A program made the translations under genes and the position numbers. DNA of 64,000 bases from Eutypella sp. D-1 (taxonomy: Eukaryota > Ascomycota > Sordariomycetes > Xylariales > Diatrypaceae): contig JAJTTP010000022.1 of NCBI GenBank assembly GCA_023313575.1, positions 372,001 through 436,000 on the forward strand. Reading direction: 5' to 3'. Below the pieces are notes generated by a model, which was not told the origin of the DNA, did no database searches, and saw nothing but the letters and a program-made list of their open reading frames with translations. Below, in pieces: positions 42,334 to 53,448 of this stretch (position 1 is the stretch's first letter; each line of letters starts with the position of its first letter).

Positions 42334-44662
42334 CTATAGCTCCGACATGATGACCTCGAATGCCTTCTGGCTGATCGTATAAGTCGGGCCAGCAGGCATG
42401 GCGCCCGGCGACCTGGGGAAGATAGAAGCATCGACGACTCTCAACCCCTGCACACCATTAACCCTGAACTTCGAATCGACACAGTAGTCCGGATGTCCGG
42501 CGGGGCCCATACGACAGGTCGAAGTGACGTGGTGGCTGTACGCCTCATCTCGAATAGCCTGCTTCAGCTCGAGGTTCGGGTTCGGCTCGTTGATCGTAAA
42601 CGGCGCGTAGGGGCTACCGGTCCTGTTATACACCCCCAGGACAAACTCGATGCCCTCCGATATAGCCTGCAGATCGCGTTCGGCGTTCGGGCCCGAGAAC
42701 CAGTTGAAGTCGATGGCGGGGACGTCTCGGGGGTTCGCAGACCGGAGCGTAACGGTGCCCGGGGCATCGCCCGTCTGCATCTTAACCACGGACCAGAAGG
42801 CCGCCGAGGCCGGATACCGCGCCTCGGAGTATCCCGGCCAGAAGCCCCGGAACACGCCCTGCGCATCGCCGAAGATCATCAGGTCCGAGTCCGCGGTTTC
42901 CGACAAGCTCGATCGGAAGTTGATGGATAGTGCCGCGCCGGCGCGCGCGTACGGTCCCCCGCCTGTCGAGAGCCACTCGGTGTAGCAGACGTCTTGCGAG
43001 CTTTCGAGGTCGAAGGTGCAGTTTGCGAAGGGCGGGTTTTCGAAGTCCACTGCCGCGTCGACCCAGACGCCGCCTTCGAAGTTATCTTGCAGGTAGTTGC
43101 CCTGTGCGCGTGGGCGTCAGCGTTTTTATCATGGGGAGTTAGGTACTTAAGGGGGGTAGGGGTAGGGGTAGGGGGGTGGTGGGGGGGGGGGGGGGGGGGG
43201 GGGGGAAGAAAGGCTGGAATGGAATTTAGGTGCCCAGAGATGGTGAATCAGACTTACCACAGCCGGCAGGTCCGCGATCACCTCGATCCCAAGGCTTTCC
43301 AGTTCTTCACGCGGGCCTACGCCACTGAGCTTGAGAATCTGTGGTGTGTTGAAGGTACCGCCCGCGACGATGACTTCCTTCGAAGCCGTCACCGTCTTGA
43401 CCTCGCCCTCCTTCGAGGCGTCGTATCGAGGGTCAGCAGCATACAAGCTCTCGCCCTTTAAGTACTCAACACCATAGGCTCTTGGTTTGTCGCCTCCGTT
43501 TTCAAAGAGAACTTTCGTCACCAACGAGTTCGTGCTCACAGTCAGGGGATGTCCCGCAGCAACGACGTCCTTGACGAACGTGGCTGCTCCGTTCCTGCGC
43601 CCTTCGGTGGTCCGGGATAAGGGGAACGGGACGAGAGACGGTTTATACCGGTCCGCGTCGAGCCGGTTCAGGTCGCGAGTCAGGAGCTCGGCTAGCTCCT
43701 CGTCGCTCTGCACCTCGATGCCCTCGAGCTCCGCGATAGCCGTCTTCGCGATCTGCGCTAAGCCAGGTCGGCTTGTGACCCATCGGGGATCGTTCTGAGC
43801 ATTCTACACAACAATTAGTCAGTCAGTTCAGTCGAAAAAAAAATGTCAGGGTAATAATTCATATTCGAGGTTTTATCCCCCCCCCCCCCAAACCCCCAAG
43901 ATGCAAAAACTCACCTGAATAACACCTTCGAAGCCATGGCCTGGCGTGCCCTCCGGAACATAAGTGCAGTTCTCCAGATTCATCAGGTGCTGTCGCATGC
44001 TGGACGCACGCCAGGACTCGTCTCCCGTGAGCTCGGCGATGGCGTCCCAGTCATGATCGGGCGCCCAGGCCCAGTTCAACGCGTTCACCTGGCCACTGCC
44101 TCCAAGCGAGGCGCCGCGGGGGTAGTATATTCCGAGTCTAGTCATAAACATTAGTCACGTCCGGCTAATCCTTTTTTTTTTTCAGAACCAGCATTCAGGA
44201 ACCCTGATTACCCGGACTTACGGTTCAGCATCCGAAGGAGGGTCGAGTCCGACGTAGTAGGACCCGTTGCCCAGCATGTAGGTATACTTGGGATCGCGGA
44301 GGGCCTGCGCGTCGTCCTGGTAGTGGTTGATGAAGAAGCGCCAGGCGTACCGCGGGTCCTCGGAGCTCCTCTGAGAAAATGCGGGCACCTGTGGCATAGG
44401 GTCGTCGACGCCATCCGCGCCTGCTTCGAGCAGAAACACCGAGTGGCCCTCTCTAGCGAGGTTTGCTCTGCAAATCACACTGTTAGGTCTCTTGCGATAT
44501 CGGTGGGCAAATATATTATATGGTGGTGGTGACGACTTACGCGAGAGTCCCGCCCCCTGGGCCCGAGCCAACGATCACATACTCGTACTCCTCGTCCTGG
44601 GGTTCTTGGGTAGGTTTGCCAGCTGCCAGACCGGCGAGCAATAGAGCTGAAAGAAACTTCAT
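42334..44662 (-). CDS. GMC-family FAD oxidoreductase, secreted
   Basis: Five exons: 44662-44541, 44467-44222, 44137-43915, 43803-43258 and 43101-42334; 634 residues. MKFLSALLLAGLAAG is a signal peptide. The dinucleotide site is YVIVGSGPGGGTLA, FAD Glu in VFLLEAGAD, then PRGASLGGSGQVNALNWAW (GMC signature 1) and GGTFNTPQILKLSGVGPREE (signature 2). Near the end are SHHVTSTCRMGPAGH, with the first catalytic His, and VQGLRVVDASIFPRSPGAMP. The position of the second His or Asn of glucose-oxidase-like enzymes reads Met/Pro here (AMPAGPTYTIS), so activity may be altered or use a variant site. Family knowledge: these enzymes oxidise alcohols or sugars to carbonyls with H2O2 formation. Introns 2, 3 and 4 carry long homopolymers. 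Confidence 0.88.
43151..43205 (+). repeat. TAGGGG repeats and G25 tract inside a GMC intron
   Basis: The plus strand reads three TAGGGG-like units followed by GTGGT and 25 consecutive G (43181-43205), within intron 4 of the GMC gene. It can form G-quadruplex structure in the template strand. Confidence 0.8.
43877..43889. repeat. C13 homopolymer in GMC intron 3
   Basis: Thirteen consecutive C on the plus strand just inside the donor side of intron 3. Confidence 0.8.
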
Positions 44663-46594
44663 CCTCCTAGATGTTAAGAAACGGTTGGCTTGAAACGGGA
44701 AACACACTGTGGTGGTGAGGATACTCGTTATCAATGTCTGTGGGCATATTGGAATCTTATATATTGCGTAGTTTCGACCTTGGCACTACGGTACCAGCAA
44801 CCTACACAGCCATGATGCCATGATGCTATCGCGACCGATCCGCGCGGAAATAACCAAGCTCCGAAGATAATCCACCACGCCCTGCGTGTTGTCATGATAG
44901 ACCTCGTCATTACCAACGGCTTTCGCATACCAATTGATAATGTAGGGCAAGTACAAAGGGATGGGGAAGTGGGGTAACGAAAGCTGGGCATCATGTAGCA
45001 AAGCCACACACATCTTTCCATTCTTTGCGTAACAAGAGCTGGGCTCACAACACATACTCACGATGTTAGTGCATATTTAAGCTGCTTGGCTGGCCAGCCT
45101 AGAACATCGACTTTCCCTTCTGGGGGTGGAGCCCACAAAAGCCAGCCCTATTAACATCTGGATCGCAGGGTCCATACCCATACCGTCGGGTGGAATGCAG
45201 AAACGGGCGTCGGGATTATTTAACTTCAAAGTTTAAACCCGAACCTCGTCGCAGTTGCCTTGACGTTGTAAACCCGAACGCCTTTGCCAAGTTATTGGGA
45301 TCTGCTATACCTATCTAGGGGGTTTGAATGCCACGAGGACTGCTCATTCCTAGAGGGCAACTGACATCAATGTACATGGACCGATTCTTAACCTTGCGTC
45401 GGAACTCCTTACATAGCCCCCTTCCTTACTCCCAAGTTTGAACCTACTTTCTATCTGTGACGCGTATTACGTGCGACAACCCTATGGTGTATCGTGGGTG
45501 GTTAGTAGCAAAGTAGCTTGAAGGTATCTCGCCAATTGTTCAGACAGATGATCGGCGACTAGAGCGCGACCTGCTGTGTAGTACGAAAGAGAGAGGATGG
45601 GGGTTGTCCGAGGAACGGCGTTTTTAAAGCGACAACGACGACAATGGTGACGATGTCATCTCCGTCGAACCGACCTCTCCTGTCTCCTGCCTCCTAAAGT
45701 CTATATATGGCTACGGCACATTTGATAATTGTTTGAACTGCGTCTAACTCCGGTTTCCACTTGCTCAGGAAGACTACAATAGGTTCTCCCTCTCTTCGTA
45801 GCCGTATACTGGTGCATCTCCTCGCAGTATCATATTCCGCCTGACGAATTCGAAGACTCTTCCGCTTGGCCGCACGCGCATTCGGTGGACGCTGTTGTTG
45901 CTCCTGCTTCCTGCGCTAAGTGAGCCACACCTGGCTTATCACCGTCTATAGGAGGGCCTTATAACACCTACTTTGTTGCCCCTTGACTATAGACGCCTGA
46001 CCGCCTCGTGGAGTCGGATTGTCTCCACCTGTCAGATTGGTGCCAAGGTCGTTAGATTCGCAAGGCCGCTGCTTTGTACGTTCTTGGCAATTGCTGACAA
46101 GATCACCAGCTTTAAGCAGCCTAGACCTGATGCTCTCGTTTTATTCCGGTACTTTATAACCTCTATAAAAGTAAAAGCATAAAAAAGCGTTAATATTTGT
46201 CACGTCTATAGATCAAAGATAGTATGTGGGAGAATCGTAGATTGGCATAAAAGAGAAAGACGATCTTCTAGTTACAGAACGGGGGTGCCCAGGCCCTATA
46301 TATACCCTGCCGATCCCCGGAGATACGGCTCACGTGATCGCCTATGTCCGATTTCCCGTTTTATAATACCCCTATTCTAAGTGAGGCTCAACAGGCCGTG
46401 ATAATATTAAAATGAAAAGCCGTTAAGCTTTAAAGCCTTAACGGATAAAAAATTTAACACCTTTATTAAGCCCGATCTTATAATTGCCCCGAAGCCTTAT
46501 AAGGGCTAAAAGAGATAGATCCTCCTTCCTTCGTACTTACTACGTTATCTACTACGTAAATACACTTCTCCTAACCTGAGATCACGCCCCGCCT

Positions 46595-46611
46595 CCCCCC
46601 CCCCCCCCCCC
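46595..46611. repeat. C17 homopolymer
   Basis: Seventeen consecutive C, flanked by CT-rich sequence. Confidence 0.8.
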
Positions 46612-46735
46612 TCCAGCTGGTTTCGCCAGCCGAGAGCTTGGCGGAGCGCGAGAATCCCGGATATTCCTGTCCACTAATCATCGAAGGGACGCCGCCGAAC
46701 TCCAGCTCCGGCCGCCGGGGCCGTAGATCTACGTG

Positions 46736-46760
46736 TACATATATATATATATATATACAC
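46736..46760. repeat. AT dinucleotide microsatellite
   Basis: About ten AT units followed by ACAC. Confidence 0.75.
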
Positions 46761-47130
46761 ACGCATGCCTAGATGGCTATACCCTGTGTAGGTATGTATA
46801 AGCGGGAAAGTGATAAAAGCCCCTAAAATACAAAGTAATAAAACAAAGCTGTAAAGATGGAGAATTGGAAAAGCGGAATGAACATATCACACCAGCGCCT
46901 TTGATCGTCCGCCAGAATCAAGGCTCGCGATGAAGGGATACTGCAACTTAGTACTTGGCGAGATGTATGACTTCCTTATAAGATACAAGGTGCGCTCCGC
47001 TTCGTGCTAAGGCACGAAAGTGATTTTATGATTTTATAAAGGCAAAGGCTGCGGTGGCTGCGGTGGCTGCCTATCGCTGCCTAGGATAGCCACCGGGATA
47101 GATAGGATCTATCGAATCTATCGAATCTGT

Positions 47131-47172
47131 CCCATCTATTCTATCCCATCTATTCTATCCCATCTATTCTAT
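47131..47172. repeat. 14-bp tandem repeat, three exact copies
   Basis: Unit CCCATCTATTCTAT at 47131, 47145 and 47159. It is flanked on the left by GGCTGCGGTGGCTGCGG and on the right by GAAGCCACCGAGGCCACC, which are imperfect inverted copies of each other. Confidence 0.8.
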
Positions 47173-48350
47173 CGAAGCCACCGAGGCCACCGAAGCCACG
47201 ATTAAACCTATTCGGGCGTGGTCTGTTTAAAAGTACGCTAAACGGTGCCGTTAAACCTATTACAGCCTGCCGGTTTATAAAAAGGCACGGGACTCCTAAA
47301 CCACTCGGGAATAATTGTTTACACACTTTAAAATATATAAATCTTTTAATAATTGGTATTAAAAGATAAAAAACTTTTTACTTTTTTAATCAGCGTTTTT
47401 TACATGCGAATGCGACCGATAGGTGTCGAGCGACGAAGTAAAATATCCAAAAGTCAGGGGTAAAAGCAGACGATTTAATTGGTTAAAGGAAAGTCCGTGC
47501 CTTTAATGAAATAAAGAAGAGTAGATATCAGCCGATTCCTTTAAAACTGCTTGTAAATTCTGCCAATAGGCACGAAAACTACTGCGCTACGATAGGCAGC
47601 ACCTATCCTAGATCTTTAGAACTGTACCGTAACAGCCCCTACCTAGGTAGATAGGGGTTGATTTACCGTAACAGTTACTAGTTAGCATGAGAAGGAACGA
47701 GCTATATATATATTTCTCTATTCTACTTGTCACTTTTTAAAATGCCCGTCGAGCATGATAGCGAGATTCCCTAGAGAAAAGAAGGAATATTATCACCCAA
47801 CTATCCACACTGTCGCATTCAGTATGCTCAATATAAGGAGCGTCGTAATACAGATGGAACTGATCTTGTATTTTCTAAGTTCTAACAAAAGAAAAGCTAT
47901 TTAGAAAGCCTATATATAGAAGAGAGCGGGAGAATATTAACCCCCGGCTCCATTTATGGGAGAGAGCCCCACAACCATAGTAGGCTGCTCTCATTGGTTG
48001 CGACACACACCCGAGCCGTATTTCTTGTTACGGCCTTGGACCTATTTATTTTGCCGCTGGATCTACTAAACAGCTCTATCCTTCTTTCCATCAACAACAA
48101 CAACACATCTGGCCTGGCTTACTAAATCCACTGACTTGTGACGGTCGTATGTCCACCATCGCAGCGCCAGTCTGGTTAATGCAGCCCTACCAGCCCATTC
48201 TACCCATTCCATACGTTATCCGTACCCATTACATTTCCAGGCCTTACAGAACGCCACATGGAGCGTAGCAGATAGGGGCAAAAAACAAGCCTGCAGGGGT
48301 CCCGTCCCCAGCCCATATTCCGACCGCGACATCGTCTTCCACGTAACGTA

Positions 48351-49481
48351 TTAAACAAAAACCCCTCTCCCACCAGCGATGATGCGATCACCATTCTTAG
48401 GATCGTGTACCCCGCGTAACGCTTTGAATTTACTCTGGATCCATTCGCCACTCGTCACAGAATCTTCCCTGTTCTGGGGCGCCGTGATAAGCGGGCTATC
48501 CAGAACGCGAAGGGGCGTTGAGTCTTCGGGCCGCATGAGATAGGCTAAACTGTACCGTTCGGGCATGGGGTGTCCGGGGAGAGGTCCGACTCGGTGCAGC
48601 ACACTTTTCAGCAACCCGTTGGTCATCTTCCTCATGCAGTCACCGATGTTGACGATCGCGTGTCCCTCGAGGGGTGCAACGTATCGCCAATCCGCCTCCG
48701 AGGGCAGCTGGTTCCCAGCCGCGCTCTGGATGTTCACTGGCAAGACCTGAAGCCCAGCTGTGGATGTGAAAACAAATGTGAGGCTGCCTAGGTCGGTGTG
48801 CGGGGTGTGCGGAACATTACCCGTGCGATCATCGGCGTGGTACTTCAGCAGTCGTAGGATATCGGAGGTAGGACGTGAGGGGTCGTGGAAGCCCTCAAAC
48901 CGCTGGCCGGGTTCTAGACTGAGCGAGTCAGAGAGTGACGTGAATATCGTCTGTGCAGCGGATCCGAGTTCGGCAGCGAAGCTCCGCAGAAGTTTCATTC
49001 CCGTTGCCACCACAGGAGGGTGGGGGAATGGCTCGTCCCCGAGCTGAAAAAGGCCACTACGGGGTATCTTGATAACAGTTAATAACAACATGGCAGGAAG
49101 TCGGATAAGTATAACTACACTTACCACCCAACTTTCGAACGCATCTCGAGTTCCGTCTTTGCTGACAATATTTCTGCCCCGGGGCTTGTAGCCGTTGGTT
49201 TTATTGTGTGAAACTTTGTCCACGTCAAATAAATCCTTCACTGCGGGATCGTGCGCAAAGACTTCCTCGGAAAGTTGTAAAGTTTTCTTGGCATACTCTA
49301 ACACGGGCCGCTCGAGAGTGTTGACAAGTTTGAGATAAAAGAATCCATCCTCTATACAGGCTTTTAGAAGAGAGGCGTGCTCAGATGATGAACCAGACTC
49401 AAGCTTCGATAGATCAATGACTTTGAGATTAGCTCGCTTGACTGACTCAGGCAGCTGACCGGGAGGAATCGAAGGGGCCAT
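48351..49481 (-). CDS. 2-oxoglutarate/Fe(II)-dependent oxygenase (isopenicillin-N-synthase-like)
   Basis: Two exons, 49481-49125 and 49043-48351; 349 residues. The intron (81 bp, GTAAGT...TTTTTCAG) has no stop and is a multiple of three, so it also reads through; without it, ESWV joins LGDEPFPHPP as in relatives. The N-terminal DIOX_N part includes VIDLSKLES and CIEDGFFYLK. The iron triad is His201 and Asp203 in PHTDLGSL and His269 in VLHRVGPLPG, with the 2-oxoglutarate-binding Arg282 in RYSLAYLM. Family knowledge: soluble hydroxylases, desaturases and ring-forming enzymes, frequent in secondary metabolism. It lies 2.4 kb from a PaxM-like FAD monooxygenase on the same strand. Substrate unknown. 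Confidence 0.9.
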   Translation of the reverse strand: MAPSIPPGQLPESVKRANLKVIDLSKLESGSSSEHASLLKACIEDGFFYLKLVNTLERPVLEYAKKTLQLSEEVFAHDPAVKDLFDVDKVSHNKTNGYKPRGRNIVSKDGTRDAFESWVVSVVILIRLPAMLLLTVIKIPRSGLFQLGDEPFPHPPVVATGMKLLRSFAAELGSAAQTIFTSLSDSLSLEPGQRFEGFHDPSRPTSDILRLLKYHADDRTGNVPHTPHTDLGSLTFVFTSTAGLQVLPVNIQSAAGNQLPSEADWRYVAPLEGHAIVNIGDCMRKMTNGLLKSVLHRVGPLPGHPMPERYSLAYLMRPEDSTPLRVLDSPLITAPQNREDSVTSGEWIQSKFKALRGVHDPKNGDRIIAGGRGVFV

Positions 49482-51839
49482 CTTGAGGTTTTCCAGGATC
49501 TGAATATAGTCTGGACAAGCAAGGAGGATGTGAAGGTTTACACGAGGCTATATGTGCCGTGGGTTGGAAAAGAGACAAAAGCGTATTTTTGTGCTGACAG
49601 GCTGGACAGGATATAATTCGTGTTTGTGTCAAAGATAAGGTTAAATGAGATCATAAAAATGAACATCCTTCTGTTTAACTTATACTCGACGCTATCAGAG
49701 AGGTATACCAATGTGAAAATTCACGAGTGTGATGGTTTCGCTACCCAATTACATCATAGAAACGTGTACTTGAGTGTACTTAGAGACCACTGCATGAGCA
49801 TATCCGGCCTCCGATGCTCGTCAAGGTTATATCAATATAATTTCATATTGCCTCAATGTAATTCGATGCAATAAGCCTTCTTGGACGGGAACGAGATGTG
49901 TGCACCTGCAGAAGCTACTTATGATCCGGCTAACCATTATCTGCTATTGGCTGAAGTATGTGATGTGCCGTCGCAATCAGACAGTTAGGATATGACATCC
50001 GCATCTACTCTCGTACCTGAAGACTGGCTTAAGCCACACAGAGTTTTGAAGCTGGAAACCAGTAGTGCCAGGCACGGTAAGCTATCAGTACATCGAATCA
50101 AACCCGATGTGTCCCCGCCCCCACCCCGATAGGAAAAGTCAGGGCACAGTTTCTCCAGGGTATCATCGCATATAAGACATTGATTATGCCCGATACATGA
50201 TATGCGTGTCTTAAGCAGGCATTATAATCTGAGACACATCTGTTAACTGTGTGGATTCCTAATCTCCATAAATTCGAATGCTCCATCTTTCAACGCTTGC
50301 TCTTTCCGACAGGCTGCCATGAATGTGAGACAACTATTGGAGTGATAATGCTTACATACACTGACTTTAATAAAACTTCCGAATGCCTTTAATACGGTAT
50401 CGACTGCTGAGTTTTAGCCTCAGGGGGTTGAAAGAAGCGGTGTGGTTAGCAATACCATTTCTAACTAAGATTAAGAAGTGAAGACAAGACTTTAAAAGCA
50501 TGAATCAATGCAAAACATGATAGAAACCTCACGGTTACGGGTAACCACGGGGCCGAGATTTATTCACTCATATATACTCCGTGATTTGATATGGTCCTCA
50601 TGTGAAGACACGGAGTTAGAATCGAAAAAGATTAAGAAAAACTAGGAAGCGTCGTCCAAAAGTGGCGAGAAGAGCTCCCGAAGTTAATATAATCTGTCAA
50701 CCTCGGCAATTTCTATAACCGAGAAAAGCTATGTGATTTACGAGATTTAATCATATACATAGAGACTGTAGCAGGTTTCTAAGGTTATGATATGATCGAT
50801 CGTAGGTATAATTCCCTGGTTATCATTAATAAGCGTCCATGAGCCTCTAGCGGTGGCGCCAACAGCCCTTATGACTATTACGATGCAGAGATCAGTGGGT
50901 GCCACGGCCATACCTATAGATCATGCATTGGGGATATCTTCAGGTCAGTCTCGCTCATCGCATCGGGCACGCGAGCTCGGCATTCAAATCTTCTAATACT
51001 CCACCCGTGCCGAAAATGTTGATATGTCAAGGACCGCAGTCAACACCTAGGGTAAGGGGATAACTGAAGGAGATGTCGCAATCATGGCCGCTGGCGTTTA
51101 GTCCTCCACCCGATCACATATACTTGACACATAGGTAGAGCCAGAGCCGACGGGTGACATAGGCCATCGCATTACTGCTAACTGCGATCAATTGAGTGGA
51201 GAGACAGATTTTCAAGTTTGCAAGCACCAGCCCACGGTGCGCATCTGGATCGGTCCGCATTCGCACGCTGAAGCGTATCTGGTCCGTGGAGCTAGACAGC
51301 TCAACATTGTGCTACTTGTCCGAGACAATAATTGTCATAGGGGGCCAAGAATCCAAAGTGGCGGCGGATTTGGCTGAGATGAGGAAACATCTCCAGGGGC
51401 GGGGGTCCAATGTACGTTGCATCTACTAGTACTCCGCCAGCCACGAAGTTGTGCCCCTGACCAATGCATTAATTATCGTAATGCTAGAAACCTTTCGGAG
51501 TGTTTATGAGTGGAGACTTATGTAATGCATGTGTCACATACCGCAGACAAGACCGAGGGCTAACAAGGTCGTAGTGATGTCACTTGAGACATGGCAATTT
51601 CCCCGATGTACAACACTTATGGGGGGCAACTGATGTCACGCAATTCTCCCCTACATGGCTTGAGGATGCTGCTATTCTTGGCGACCTACTGGGTCGAGTA
51701 ACATGCAAGGACCAGGTTCCAATGGCACGAGGGCTTAGATCTTCCCTCCCTCGATCGACTACGTTGAAGGAAACGTAGTGATTGATGCGACTTGCGTATC
51801 CTCCCAATCAACGCTGTCACACTTCTATAAAACGTGGCG
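49482..51839. other. Intergenic, 2.4 kb
   Basis: Short overlapping frames only. Base composition is not as extreme as the RIPped element to the right. No gene or RNA is recognised. Confidence 0.5.
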
Positions 51840-53448
51840 TTACAGTAACCGGGTTACGTAGGTCACGTCGGGCCCCTTGGTTAGATACAATGCCGATGCA
51901 AGCAATATGACACCGAATGCCCCCCACCTCCAGAAGTCCCATCCTGCATTATAACCGGTCGCATTTTCATACGGCATACTAACTCCTCGTCTTCTAGGAA
52001 TGGCAAGGCCATCGATCACAGGGCTCTTCTCGGCACTTCCAGCAATCAAACGTAAGAGCAGGCTGTCGCCAAACCGTGGAAAGAAGTGATGCACAAAAAG
52101 CCGTGTCCAGAAATTATCCCGAGTAGAGAAGGCGGTGGTACGGCGGCCCTGCTCGAGAAAACCCGCAACGCGTTTGAAACGACGCGATTGGACCTCGGCG
52201 AGGACGCTTTTGACATCCTCCTCAGATAGCCGTGCTTTTTCTGAACACTGTGCTAGCTTTCGCTTGATGGTATTGGCGAGAACTGCGGCGGTTTCGATCG
52301 CGCTATTTCCTCCCTGAGCTGAGAGAGGGTGAAGCTACATGGCGTTAGTTCATGTTGGACCGAGAATTGTAGGTTGTGTTATTTGTTACCTTGTGGGCTG
52401 CGTCACCAATTATGATCATGTTGCGAAAGTGCCACTGCGGAAAGACATGTTCTTGTAGGGAAACGAGCCCAGAGGCGATTCGATTACTGTAGATGTCCTT
52501 GAAAGTGGTCGTTTGGGTCACCCGATCACCAAAATGTTGTTTCGCAACGTGCTCTTCCTCTTTCTTCGTGAATTTGGCAATACTCTTGCCAAATTTCGTC
52601 TCCGTGCGCTCGATGAGAAACCAGTACAGTCGATCCCCAGGCGCTGAAATCATCATATAAGTCCAGCCGTCGAAGAACCCGTTGATTTGAATTGGTGTTG
52701 AGGGCAGTGTCGCTGGTCGTTTAGATATGCCAAAGGCGCAAGTTGAGTCCGATCGAACTCCTTCAATAGTTAGGTTAGCAATATCTTCCATACAAATTGA
52801 ATGCATGATTACGAACGCGACTCTTCATCTGGATGAAATAAGTTAGAACCAGATTCATGGGCATTCCGCCACATCTCCTTCCTCACCGCGCTGTGGATGC
52901 CATCTGCGCCTATTACGATGTCTCCGGTATAAGTGGAGCCATCTTCAACGATGACATCCGTGCACCCGTCGACTGTTTCGATTCGAGTGACGCGTTTTTT
53001 CGTCAAGATTTTGTCTTTACACTTGAGGTTGTCAAACAGGACCTGAAGAAGCATTTGGCGGTCAATGAATATTTGAGAATATCCCGTCCTGTATATCTGG
53101 TTAGATCCTAAGCTGCTCGAGCAATATTAAGTGGTTTGGTGGCCTATACCTGCGCTCCAGTCGCTCCGAGAAAGTAACAGGCTTTGTCTCAGAGAATATC
53201 CTCCCGTTGAATTGACGCAAGTTCGGCTGGTAATAACAGTTACCAGCCAGGGCCTGAATGGCATCGTAACAGCCCAACTGGTCGAGAATGCGAAGACCAC
53301 CCGGGAGCAGTCCAATGCTGGCACCAAGCTGGGGCGCAATGTTGGGATATGCCTCGAGAAGGACGTAATCGATACCAAATTGCTCGAAGATATTGGCTAG
53401 AGACAACCCTGACACACTACCCCCAACGATAACAACTTTAAACTCCAT
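51840..53448 (-). CDS. FAD-dependent monooxygenase, PaxM-like
   Basis: Four exons: 53448-53150, 53088-52817, 52760-52390 and 52334-51840; 478 residues. The FAD loop is [14 protein letters not shown] (residues 5-18), then [10 protein letters not shown] after the first intron, [13 protein letters not shown] at about 157-169, and IIIGDAAHK at 306-314 joined to [17 protein letters not shown] by the third intron. A hydrophobic helix [14 protein letters not shown] at about 453-466 anchors the C-terminus. Family knowledge: this membrane-anchored branch epoxidises prenyl chains in indole-diterpene and meroterpenoid pathways. No prenyltransferase or cyclase is in the window. Intron 2 is the weakest (GTTCGT...TTGAAG, 56 bp); without it a stop at 52809 would truncate the protein. 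Confidence 0.82.

Larger units (their letters stand above)
44663..48350. other. Gene-poor 3.7 kb
   Basis: No gene can be supported. The left end is the GMC promoter. From about 46370 to 47740 the sequence becomes A+T-rich with TTAA-rich words, like an old RIP-affected fragment, and includes C17 at 46595-46611, an (AT)n tract at 46738-46757 and local repeats at 47040-47190. Confidence 0.45.

Noticed and set aside
43147..43260. Continuation of the GMC exon into a Pro-rich tail
   Set aside because: It reads through GTAAGT into an intron containing the homopolymer; splicing joins GNYLQDNFEGG as expected for the family.
47131..47172. CRISPR-like array
   Set aside because: Units are 14 bp, directly adjacent without spacers, in a eukaryotic genome; a simple tandem repeat.
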